This document shows, in pieces, positions 1 to 4,689 of a DNA stretch of 6,661 nucleotides. Within the stretch, counting starts at the first letter, position 1. The number at the start of each line of letters is the position of its first letter. Under the pieces are notes generated by a model. That model ran no database searches and was not told where the DNA came from. It was given only the letters and a program-made list of their open reading frames with translations. The stretch is taken from positions 1-6,661 of the forward strand of contig JAUSHE010000043.1 of NCBI GenBank assembly GCA_030648435.1. Direction: 5' to 3'. The translations under genes and the position numbers were made by a program. Source of the DNA: Candidatus Daviesbacteria bacterium (GTDB taxonomy: Bacteria; Patescibacteria; Microgenomatia; Daviesbacterales; UBA10151).

Positions 1-1012
1 CAGGATCAAAATCCATTAAGGTAAACCACATCGCCATCCTTACTGTTGGTTCACCCTTAAGCAAAGTATAGGCTTTTTCCAGATTTAATGCCTGGACTTC
101 TTCTGTAACCCTGCCCGTACCGGTACCCCAGCCAAACTCGCTGATCCAAATTTTCTTGCCGGGATCAAGCATGGTAATTACGGATTTGAAAGCATTTAAG
201 TTTTCCTTAATTTTTGGTTCCACTTGCCTTTGGTCATTCATGCCTTGGGCAACATAAATATGGTAGCCGATACCATCAAGGGGGTAACTGCCGGTTTCCG
301 CCTTAATTTTTGCCCAATTAGCTTCCGGATCGGAAAGGTTTTTGCCTGCAGAATAAGTTTGCTCAAGATAGCTTGCGCCGGTATCCTGGTCATGGGAAAA
401 AACCGGGCCTGAATTTAAAATAATATCCAGTTTCTTCTGATCTATTTTAATCTTCCGGTAGATTCTCCCTAAGTATTTGGCAAAAAGATCCGGCGGGACT
501 TGGGCATTAGTGCCTCCGGCCCAGTCATTGGGTTCATTAAAAAGCTCATATGCTTTGACCCTGTCCCCAAACCGGTTAACAATAGCGTCTGCAGCATCAA
601 CATACTTCTTAATAAAATCATCAGGTTTGGTACGGTCATAACCTCCTGCCACTGACTGAGCTCCAATCAGTCCTAAAATATTGATACGTTTAGCTTTATA
701 GGCATCAATAATCTGGTTATATTTTTTAGTGGCGGAAGAACTGGCTGTCCAATCATCCCCAATAAAGTTTAACCTGACCCATTTGGCTTTGCTTTCTGCC
801 ACCAAATTCACTTTACCGGTATCACTTTGTTCACCGGCTTCCAGTCCCACTTCAAACTCCGAAGGAGGCCTGACCATCGTCACTGCCCTGCTTTTAAAAA
901 TCTGCTGTTTTTGAACCAGATAAACAGATAGGGGAATAGCAAATAATATAAGAAGAAAGGAAGTAAGGATTAAAAAATGCCTCCGCTTAATTTCTTGTCC
1001 AAAAATTAACAT
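1..1012 (-). CDS. Membrane-anchored clan GH-A glycoside hydrolase (3' end beyond window)
   Basis: Reading leftward from ATG at 1012, 337 codons are open to the window edge, so the C-terminus is missing. Residues 13-33 form one hydrophobic segment after a basic start (KRRH), giving a signal anchor with the enzyme outside the cell. Residues ~50-337 look like a TIM barrel of clan GH-A: YELFNEPNDW carries the likely acid/base Glu160 after strand 4, GYHIY (His251) sits near strand 6, and WISEFGWG carries the likely nucleophile Glu292 after strand 7. This Asn-Glu-Pro plus Ser-Glu-Phe-Gly arrangement is typical of GH5/GH39-like retaining beta-glycosidases; the exact family and sugar substrate cannot be fixed from sequence alone. 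The last visible residues (MWFTLMDFDP) would be strand 8. The only Shine-Dalgarno-like bases (TTAGG) touch the ATG, so a leaderless message is likely. It may cleave environmental or cell-surface polysaccharide; that role is inference. Confidence 0.85.
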   Translation of the reverse strand, partial: MLIFGQEIKRRHFLILTSFLLILFAIPLSVYLVQKQQIFKSRAVTMVRPPSEFEVGLEAGEQSDTGKVNLVAESKAKWVRLNFIGDDWTASSSATKKYNQIIDAYKAKRINILGLIGAQSVAGGYDRTKPDDFIKKYVDAADAIVNRFGDRVKAYELFNEPNDWAGGTNAQVPPDLFAKYLGRIYRKIKIDQKKLDIILNSGPVFSHDQDTGASYLEQTYSAGKNLSDPEANWAKIKAETGSYPLDGIGYHIYVAQGMNDQRQVEPKIKENLNAFKSVITMLDPGKKIWISEFGWGTGTGRVTEEVQALNLEKAYTLLKGEPTVRMAMWFTLMDFDP

Positions 1013-1018
1013 CCTAAT

Positions 1019-1026
1019 GTTATAAT
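1019..1026. promoter_or_regulatory. Overlapping divergent -10 elements
   Basis: On the minus strand TATAAC (1024-1019) lies 6 nt before the glycosidase ATG. On the plus strand a perfect TATAAT (1021-1026) lies 13 nt before the ATG of the 60-aa ORF. The two hexamers overlap in the AT-rich palindrome-like stretch 1020-1034. No good -35 is seen for either; the best plus-strand candidate, TTGTCC at 995-1000, has a 20-bp spacer, which is long. The site is plausible because the same -10-to-ATG geometry recurs at yebC and the TPR gene. Confidence 0.4.
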
Positions 1027-1039
1027 ATCATATAGGAAA

Positions 1040-1222
1040 ATGATGAATATTGTGCGACGTGACCAGTTTATGGGATGGCAAGTTAAACGAGCCGCAAAAT
1101 CAATATCAGCAATATTAATTATTCCGGAATTATCAGAAAAAGTTAATCCTTCTATAGATGAATATAAAATTCTTTCAAAGCGCTTAAACGCTTTACATAA
1201 AAACTGGCGCTTTGATAACTGA
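1040..1222 (+). CDS. Possible small protein, 60 aa, unknown function
   Basis: An ATG ATG pair (1040, 1043) opens a 60-codon frame ending in TGA at 1222. AGGA at 1034-1037 could act as a ribosome binding site for the second ATG (5-nt spacing), or the message could be near-leaderless from TATAAT at 1021-1026. The protein is basic with a mildly hydrophobic centre (SISAILIIPEL) and a probable C-terminal helix (DEYKILSKRLNALHKNW). No family is recognised. Codon use (AAA, GAA, ATT, TTA) resembles that of the neighbouring real genes, and the composition is more protein-like than the Cys/Arg-rich frame on the opposite strand. Against it: the frame contains one of the CGCACAAT-core repeats (1049-1058), and its 3' end overlaps a 9-bp inverted repeat, so it may instead be part of a non-coding element or a gene remnant. 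Confidence 0.35.
   Translation: MMNIVRRDQFMGWQVKRAAKSISAILIIPELSEKVNPSIDEYKILSKRLNALHKNWRFDN
1175..1215. repeat. 9-bp perfect inverted repeat (TCAAAGCGC/GCGCTTTGA)
   Basis: TCAAAGCGC at 1175-1183 is the exact reverse complement of GCGCTTTGA at 1207-1215, with a 23-nt loop. The left arm also pairs locally with CGCTTT (1188-1193) to give an alternative shorter hairpin, so two exclusive foldings are possible. It overlaps the last codons of the 60-aa ORF. No T-tract follows on either strand, so it is not a simple intrinsic terminator. Confidence 0.6.
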
Positions 1223-1260
1223 CGCACAGACAAACCGACCCGCAGACACACTGATATACC

Positions 1261-1278
1261 GAGGCCCTGGAAGGCCTC
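1261..1278. other. GC-rich hairpin, 6-bp stem, 6-nt loop
   Basis: GAGGCC (1261-1266) and GGCCTC (1273-1278) are perfect complements around the loop CTGGAA. The stem is followed on the plus strand by AAAAA, and therefore preceded by T5 on the minus strand, so it lacks the downstream U-tract of an intrinsic terminator in either direction. Together with the next hairpin it may form part of a structured RNA. Confidence 0.6.
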
Positions 1279-1322
1279 AAAAACGGCTTATTGAGGGGAG
1301 AGCTGTACAATTAGTCATCCCA

Positions 1323-1348
1323 CTTTAGGGCTCTAGGAAGCCCCAAAG
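1323..1348. other. 10-bp hairpin with 6-nt loop
   Basis: CTTTAGGGCT (1323-1332) faces AGCCCCAAAG (1339-1348) around the loop CTAGGA. On the plus strand the stem has one A/C mismatch; read as minus-strand RNA that position becomes a G-U wobble and the stem is continuous. This mildly favours a minus-strand transcript. An alternative plus-strand pairing uses ACTTTAG with CTAAAGT (1349-1355). The loop resembles that of the hairpin at 1261-1278 (CTGGAA). Confidence 0.55.
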
Positions 1349-1357
1349 CTAAAGTTG

Positions 1358-1396
1358 ATATATTTTAAAATTTAAGGGTTTTAATATTTAAAAAAT
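1358..1396. other. AT-rich tract
   Basis: Thirty-nine bases that are A or T except for one GGG (1376-1378), with runs such as TTTTAAAATTTAA and TTTAAAAAATT. Such a tract can be a promoter UP region, a curved or easily melted segment, or simply spacer. It sits between the two 5' hairpins and the first TACGCACAATAA repeat. Confidence 0.5.
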
Positions 1397-1517
1397 TCCG
1401 GTGGGAAAGGTAAAGAAATACGCACAATAAACGGTAACTAATAAACCACCATAATTACATTATTATTTACGCATATTTGACCCAAGAACCACTCCTCCCA
1501 AAAACCCCTTTCATGAC

Positions 1518-1541
1518 GTCGCATAAGATACATTGTGCGAC
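1518..1541. other. Hairpin made from a repeat copy (GTCGCATAA/TTGTGCGAC)
   Basis: GTCGCATAA (1518-1526) pairs with TTGTGCGAC (1533-1541) over nine positions with one T-G wobble, leaving the six-base loop GATACA. Beyond a C/A mismatch, three further pairs (1514-1516 with 1543-1545, one wobble) can extend it. The right arm is the second copy of ATTGTGCGAC, so the repeat and the dyad are linked. Confidence 0.55.
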
Positions 1542-1577
1542 ATCGATATATAGGGAAGTTTGGCTACTCACCGAAAT

Positions 1578-1684
1578 AGGAGGGTTACAGAACAGGCTAT
1601 TAGCTTTTCATTCGCAGCTAACAGCAAATAGCTGGCAGAGAACCCTCTTCTTCATGAGGGCTTCGTTAGGTTTCGGGAAACCTA
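1578..1684 (+). ncRNA. Candidate structured RNA (nested stem plus 3' hairpin), family unknown
   Basis: AGGAGGGTT (1578-1586) pairs with AACCCTCTT (1641-1649), seven Watson-Crick pairs plus an outer G-U and A-U. Inside, GCTA (1596-1599) pairs with TAGC (1629-1632), and TTAGCT (1600-1605) with AGCTAA (1616-1621), giving a nested structure with a one-sided bulge. A second hairpin follows: TAGGTTT (1667-1673), loop CGGG, AAACCTA (1678-1684), extendable by CG/CG past a bulged T. GAGGG at 1656-1660 can also pair with CCCTC (1643-1647), so two folds compete. The G-U closing pair mildly favours the plus strand. It matches nothing I know: there is no tRNA-like end or tag for tmRNA, no RNase P core, no SRP loop. 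Transcription is unproven; a DNA-level role is possible. Confidence 0.35.
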
Positions 1685-1704
1685 CGTCCGGTATTCTTTA
1701 GCAC

Positions 1705-1713
1705 TTATCCACA
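1705..1713 (+). promoter_or_regulatory. Perfect DnaA-box sequence TTATCCACA
   Basis: TTATCCACA matches the bacterial DnaA-box consensus exactly. It is the only exact copy I found in the window, and a single 9-mer can occur by chance, so this is a weak hint and not an origin call. It lies between the structured segment and the second TACGCACAATAA repeat, with an AT-rich tract about 310 bp away. Confidence 0.2.
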
Positions 1714-1795
1714 AGGTATGCCAGTATTACGCACAATAAGTCCTATAATTATATGCATTCATGCCTAGCAACTATATCATACTGCATCATCCATT

Positions 1796-1828
1796 CTTTT
1801 CACGATATTTGAATAAACTTTTCACGAT
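1796..1828. repeat. 11-bp direct repeat CTTTTCACGAT, 22-bp period
   Basis: CTTTTCACGAT occurs exactly at 1796-1806 and 1818-1828, start to start 22 bp, about two helical turns, which suits a protein bound on one face of the DNA. The copies lie just past the stop codon of the membrane-protein gene, so they may be a binding site, a duplication scar, or part of the 3' untranslated region (ATCGTGAAAAG in the RNA). Confidence 0.5.
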
Positions 1829-1831
1829 CCT

Positions 1832-2614
1832 CTACCCTGTCCAGGCTGTAGTAAAATAACTTATGAACAGCATGACTATACCTATTACAATATATTCCCA
1901 CCCCACTCTCCTATTTAATCTGCCTCTTAGAAATTGTGTGGTCAGTCCCAGTAAAACATACATTGCCGATGATAGTGATAGCGCCCAGATGGTAGCTGCA
2001 GAAGGCCAAAAGGAAAAGCTCAAAGCCAACTCCCCCAGAACGAGACTTAAGATAAAACTTTGCATTACCACACCGCCCGACAGTTTATCTTCCATACGTA
2101 TTGACCAAAGGACCTGAAGAATGAGCGGAAAGCTAACCAGGAACACAACTACGCCATTCCAAATAAAAAGCAGGTTAAAAGCAAAAATCACATGATAAAT
2201 AAAAAAAGCCGCAAGAAGCGTAAAAAGAAAACTGGCTGTTGATGCAGCCCTGTAAAGCGGAATGGTGCGCAAACTTGCCACATTAAAAACATTCTGGGCC
2301 AAAAGCAACAGATAAAAAGTCAGGCCGAAAATAAAAGCCACCGGCAACCTTGTCAGCCAACGGACCGGCAAAAGAAAATAAAAACTGGCCACAGACACCG
2401 CAAAAAAAGCGGGCAAAATCATCAACACAAATGCTTTAGTCATGTTAATTCCTTCTTTGAGAGACCAGAGAGAGAGCAAATAAGCCAAGACGCCCAGTCC
2501 CCCTAAAAAACGGAACCTTAACTCAAAATTAACTAATTGTGTTGATAAAAGTCCTATAGTTAATAAGATTGCAGTGATGACTATTTTTTGTCTTTTGTTA
2601 AGATTAAGATTCAT
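1832..2614 (-). CDS. Polytopic membrane protein, unknown function (260 aa)
   Basis: The protein is almost wholly hydrophobic, with eight or nine predicted transmembrane helices near residues 10-28, 34-52, 62-82, 90-107, 124-146, 148-170, 183-203, 206-226 and 240-257. Short basic loops (RGRLNRR, 230-236; VRWLTRL, 84-90) fit the inside-positive rule. No transport, enzyme or signalling motif is recognised; it resembles the uncharacterised multi-pass proteins often annotated in Patescibacteria genomes, possibly a DUF family, which I cannot confirm. The ATG at 2614 is supported by AAGGA seven bases upstream, which overlaps the TAA stop of ruvC; the genes are 10 bp apart. It is the last gene of the yebC-ruvC operon, occupying the place where ruvA often follows ruvC elsewhere. 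No clear intrinsic terminator follows; only the CTTTTCACGAT direct repeat is seen. Confidence 0.85.
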   Translation of the reverse strand: MNLNLNKRQKIVITAILLTIGLLSTQLVNFELRFRFLGGLGVLAYLLSLWSLKEGINMTKAFVLMILPAFFAVSVASFYFLLPVRWLTRLPVAFIFGLTFYLLLLAQNVFNVASLRTIPLYRAASTASFLFTLLAAFFIYHVIFAFNLLFIWNGVVVFLVSFPLILQVLWSIRMEDKLSGGVVMQSFILSLVLGELALSFSFWPSAATIWALSLSSAMYVLLGLTTQFLRGRLNRRVGWEYIVIGIVMLFISYFTTAWTG

Positions 2615-2627
2615 GTCCAGGTCCTTA
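2615..2627 (-). promoter_or_regulatory. Ribosome binding site overlapping ruvC stop
   Basis: On the minus strand the ruvC TAA is embedded in TAAGGA, so the Shine-Dalgarno of the membrane-protein gene starts inside the upstream stop codon, seven bases before the ATG. This geometry suggests translational coupling or reinitiation and supports the chosen start at 2614. Confidence 0.6.
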
Positions 2628-3158
2628 TTTTGCTACCATCTTCAATACATGACAGATCGCTATAGCCAGCGCATCTGTTGCGTCGTCCAGGTGGCCACCT
2701 TTCCAATTAACTTTTAGTTTATTCCTTCTTCTGCCCGGGGTTCCCAAAAATTTCCTGACTCCGTCATGAACCTGATTTTTGTCTGCCCTGCCCGAACCTG
2801 CCACCATAAGTTTAATTTGCGGTCCGGTATAATCCTGAAACGGAATCTGATGTTGGGAGGCTGTCAGCATAATGACTCCCCTGGCCTGTCCGACCATAAT
2901 GGCAGTTTTAATATTTCTGCCAAAAAAAAGCATTTCGCATACCATTTGATCAGGTTTATATTTCGTAATTACATCAGACAGCTGCCCATGAATCATATGC
3001 AATCTATCCTGCATTAGTTTCTCTTTAGGGGTTGAGATATTACCATAACTTAGCAGTTCAATATCATATTTGAATTCCCTGCCGAGGATATCGTCCGGTA
3101 TTTTAATAACCCCATAACCGGTGGTGGCAGTCCCGGGATCAATTCCAAGTATTATCAT
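2625..3158 (-). CDS. ruvC: Crossover junction endodeoxyribonuclease RuvC
   Basis: RuvC resolves Holliday junctions during recombinational repair by paired nicking as a dimer with Mg2+. The 177-aa protein begins MIILGIDPGTATTGYGVI, the RNase H-like first strand with catalytic Asp7. The second carboxylate is Glu75 in CEMLFFGRN, with Phe78 at the place of the stacking aromatic. QARG (91-94) and GSGRADKNQV (121-130) match conserved motifs, and DDATDALAIAICH supplies Asp159 and Asp162, completing the catalytic tetrad. Length is close to the usual ~170-180. A basic stretch GRRRNKLKVNWKGG (142-155) before the last motif is longer than in the E. coli protein and could contact DNA. The ATG overlaps the yebC TGA (ATGA), implying coupling. 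yebC-ruvC adjacency is widespread in bacteria; ruvA and ruvB are not in this window. Confidence 0.97.
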   Translation of the reverse strand: MIILGIDPGTATTGYGVIKIPDDILGREFKYDIELLSYGNISTPKEKLMQDRLHMIHGQLSDVITKYKPDQMVCEMLFFGRNIKTAIMVGQARGVIMLTASQHQIPFQDYTGPQIKLMVAGSGRADKNQVHDGVRKFLGTPGRRRNKLKVNWKGGHLDDATDALAIAICHVLKMVAK

Positions 3159-3895
3159 AATTCAAAATTTGCATAAACTGCCTGCACATCATCCAGCTCT
3201 TCTAATTTCTCCACAAATTCCAGCACTTTTTGGGCTTGCTCCGGATCGGTAATTGGTACCAGAATATTTGGTTTAAAGATCAGCTGTTGAGACTCTACTC
3301 CACTATATCCTCCTTGAGTAATTTTATTACCCATAGTATTTAATTCTGAGCCTTCTGTATATACTAAATACTTTTGTATATTATCTTCCAAATAATCTTC
3401 AACATCCTGCGCCCCAAGATCAATTAATTCAAGTAGTTCCTCTTCCATATTACCACCCTTACTCTTTACTTTTATCTCTCCCACCCTATCAAACATATAT
3501 GCCACACTGCCCTGCCCGGCTAAACTGCCCCCTGATTTTTCAAAGATATTTTTAACTGCCTGAAGGGTCCGGAGTTTATTGTCAGTTACCCCCTCCACCA
3601 AAAATGCCACTTTACCGGGCCCGAAACCTTCATACATGACTTCTTCCAAAGTTTGACCGGGTAACTTGCCCAAACCCCTGTCAATAGCACGCTGAATATT
3701 ATCTTTGGGCATATTAACACCTCTGGCCTCTTCCGCTGCCATGCGCAACCTTGGATTAGACTCGGGATCACCTGAACCACCCAATTTAACTGCAATAGTG
3801 ATGGCATTGGCAATTTTAGTGAATGTTAGTCCCCGTTTAATATCTGCTACCCCTTTTGCTCTTTTGATAGTCGACCATTTGGAATGCCCTGACAT
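3155..3895 (-). CDS. yebC: YebC/TACO1-family translation factor
   Basis: The 246-aa protein has the canonical start MSGHSKWSTIKRAKGVADIKRG and the family's conserved middle: NPRLRMAAEEARGVNMPKDNIQRAID (residues ~47-72), YEGFGPG (88-94), then LVEGVTDNKLRT and the GGSLAGQGSVAYMF motif (~121-134). An acidic second half (EEELLELIDLGAQDVED) precedes the C-terminal FVEKLEELDDVQAVYANF. Length is normal for the family. Proteins of this group were long labelled transcriptional regulators; later work on mitochondrial TACO1 and bacterial YebC proteins points to ribosome-associated relief of stalling, including at proline-rich sequences. It is the first gene of the operon with ruvC. The start is secure from the family motif although no Shine-Dalgarno precedes it; an extended -10 lies seven bases upstream, suggesting a leaderless message. 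Confidence 0.97.
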   Translation of the reverse strand: MSGHSKWSTIKRAKGVADIKRGLTFTKIANAITIAVKLGGSGDPESNPRLRMAAEEARGVNMPKDNIQRAIDRGLGKLPGQTLEEVMYEGFGPGKVAFLVEGVTDNKLRTLQAVKNIFEKSGGSLAGQGSVAYMFDRVGEIKVKSKGGNMEEELLELIDLGAQDVEDYLEDNIQKYLVYTEGSELNTMGNKITQGGYSGVESQQLIFKPNILVPITDPEQAQKVLEFVEKLEELDDVQAVYANFEL

Positions 3896-3902
3896 GGAAG
3901 AT

Positions 3903-3911
3903 ATTCTAACA
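3903..3911 (-). promoter_or_regulatory. Extended -10 promoter of yebC-ruvC operon
   Basis: Minus-strand TGTTAGAAT (3911-3903) has the TGn extension plus a hexamer one base from TATAAT. Only seven bases separate it from the yebC ATG at 3895, so transcription would start at or next to the A of the ATG. No convincing -35 lies at 17 bp, which is usual for extended -10 promoters. A minus-strand TTGTCA (3946-3941) exists but lacks a matching -10 at the right distance. Confidence 0.5.
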
Positions 3912-3939
3912 TAAATTTAAACAAACATAATCCGAAGCA

Positions 3940-3969
3940 TTGACAACTAACTAACTTTCTATCTATACT
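3940..3969 (+). promoter_or_regulatory. Sigma70-type promoter of the TPR gene
   Basis: TTGACA at 3940-3945 is a perfect -35, followed after 18 bp by TATACT at 3964-3969, one base from the consensus -10. The predicted start falls about 3975-3977, leaving a leader of roughly five bases before the ATG at 3981 and no room for a Shine-Dalgarno. The 85-bp gap to yebC therefore holds two divergent promoters. Confidence 0.7.
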
Positions 3970-3980
3970 TCATCACTTAG

Positions 3981-4682
3981 ATGGACCAAAAAGCAATCGA
4001 TGCCGCGCTTAATGCAGAGTGGGAGCTGGCACTTAAACTTAATAGGCAGATAGTGAAGCTTGATCCGCAAAACATTGATGCTTTAAACCGGCTGGCTAAA
4101 GCACATTTGGAGCTTGGTAAAACCAATTTGGCAAAAAAATATTATTCTGAAGTGACTAAAATCGATCCATATAATCCAATAGCGCTAAAAAACTTAAAAA
4201 TTATTAAATCTTCCAAGCATTGCAAGGGAGCTACCTTTACAGCCTGCGCCAAAACCCGTTTGTCTCCTTCTTTATTCCTGCAGGAACCCGGTAAAACAAA
4301 AATGGTCAGTCTCCTAAAAGTAGCTGAACCGCAAAAGCTGTCTCAGGCTTTTTGCGGAATGCAGGTGGAAATGGCTATTAAAAACAGAAAAATTACGGTA
4401 GTTGATGCAAACGGCAGTTACCTGGGAGTTTTACCGGACGATATCAGCCATCATATTCTCCGGCTATTTAAAGGCGGTAATAAATATGAACTATTTGTCA
4501 AAGCGGTCAGAGTCAACAGTCTGTCTGTAATAATAAAAGAAACCTTCCGCAGTAAAAAATTCAAAAATCAGCCTTCTTTTCTGGAATATGCGGAAGGCAG
4601 CTCCCCTTCTAATATCATTACTTCTTTTGAAGGAAACGGGGATGGTGACTCTGAGGAACCGGAAGAAGAACAGGAAGTATAA
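3981..4682 (+). CDS. TPR protein with HIRAN-like C-terminal region
   Basis: The 233-aa protein starts with two tetratricopeptide repeats (residues ~5-35 and ~36-69; ALNRLAKAHLELGKTNLAKKYY is typical, each ending LDPQN or IDPYN), a fold for protein-protein contact. After a linker with Cys81 and Cys89, residues ~105-190 (KITVVDANGSYLGVLPDD, then ISHHILRLFKGG and YELFVKAV) resemble the HIRAN pattern of a strand, YLGxLP and a helix seen in DNA-end-binding modules; this is recognition by eye, not a profile match. The tail is strongly acidic (GDGDSEEPEEEQEV). No signal peptide or membrane segment, so cytosolic. It is divergent from yebC-ruvC with its own strong promoter; a role linked to DNA or nucleic-acid handling is possible but inferred. 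The message is probably leaderless. It converges on the next gene with only seven bases between stops. Confidence 0.85.
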   Translation: MDQKAIDAALNAEWELALKLNRQIVKLDPQNIDALNRLAKAHLELGKTNLAKKYYSEVTKIDPYNPIALKNLKIIKSSKHCKGATFTACAKTRLSPSLFLQEPGKTKMVSLLKVAEPQKLSQAFCGMQVEMAIKNRKITVVDANGSYLGVLPDDISHHILRLFKGGNKYELFVKAVRVNSLSVIIKETFRSKKFKNQPSFLEYAEGSSPSNIITSFEGNGDGDSEEPEEEQEV

Positions 4683-4689
4683 CCGGTAA

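Larger units (their letters stand above)
1049..1541 (+). repeat. Direct pair of ATTGTGCGAC
   Basis: The 10-mer ATTGTGCGAC occurs exactly at 1049-1058 and 1532-1541. Its first eight bases (ATTGTGCG) are the reverse complement of the core of the TACGCACAATAA repeats at 1419-1430 and 1728-1739, so four octamer cores lie in this gene-poor stretch in the order plus, minus, plus, minus. I saw no other exact copy in the rest of the window. The second copy forms one arm of the hairpin at 1518-1541. The copies could be protein-binding sites or ends of small repeat elements. Confidence 0.6.
1419..1739 (-). repeat. 12-bp direct repeats (TACGCACAATAA) bounding a 297-bp segment
   Basis: TACGCACAATAA is found exactly at 1419-1430 and 1728-1739. 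The enclosed 1431-1727 holds most of the strong hairpins of the region. Degenerate relatives are TTTACGCATAT (1467-1477 vicinity) and TGACGCACAG (1220-1229). The arrangement could be a target-site or att-like duplication around a small element, or paired binding sites; no transposase, integrase or terminal inverted repeats longer than the octamer are visible. Confidence 0.5.

Noticed and set aside
1006..1251. 81-codon minus-strand frame opposite the 60-aa ORF
   Set aside because: Its end overlaps the first codons of the glycosidase, it has no start signal, and its Cys/Arg/Ile-rich product looks like an antisense shadow.
1261..1278. GAGGCC hairpin as an intrinsic terminator
   Set aside because: The run of five follows as A on the plus strand (T5 lies upstream on the minus strand), so no downstream U-tract exists in either direction.
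1477..1701. 74-codon plus-strand frame through the structured region
   Set aside because: It begins at a non-ATG codon without a ribosome binding site, runs through all the hairpin arms, and its translation has no coherent composition; the constraint looks like base pairing, not coding.
1431..1727. tmRNA, RNase P RNA, SRP RNA or tRNA in the gap
   Set aside because: I looked on both strands for a tRNA-like T-arm, a tag reading frame ending in Ala-Ala, the RNase P ACAGAAA core and the SRP GGAAG loop context; none is present. Chance resemblances such as ACAGAAC are too short.
3586..3914. Alternative frames on both strands over yebC
   Set aside because: The yebC family match is unambiguous over its full length, so overlapping frames are shadows.
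3941..3946. TTGTCA on the minus strand as the yebC -35
   Set aside because: At 16-18 bp downstream there is only TGTTTA-like sequence; the better -10 (TAGAAT) is 32 bp away, so the extended -10 model fits better. The hexamer is the complement of the TPR gene's TTGACA.
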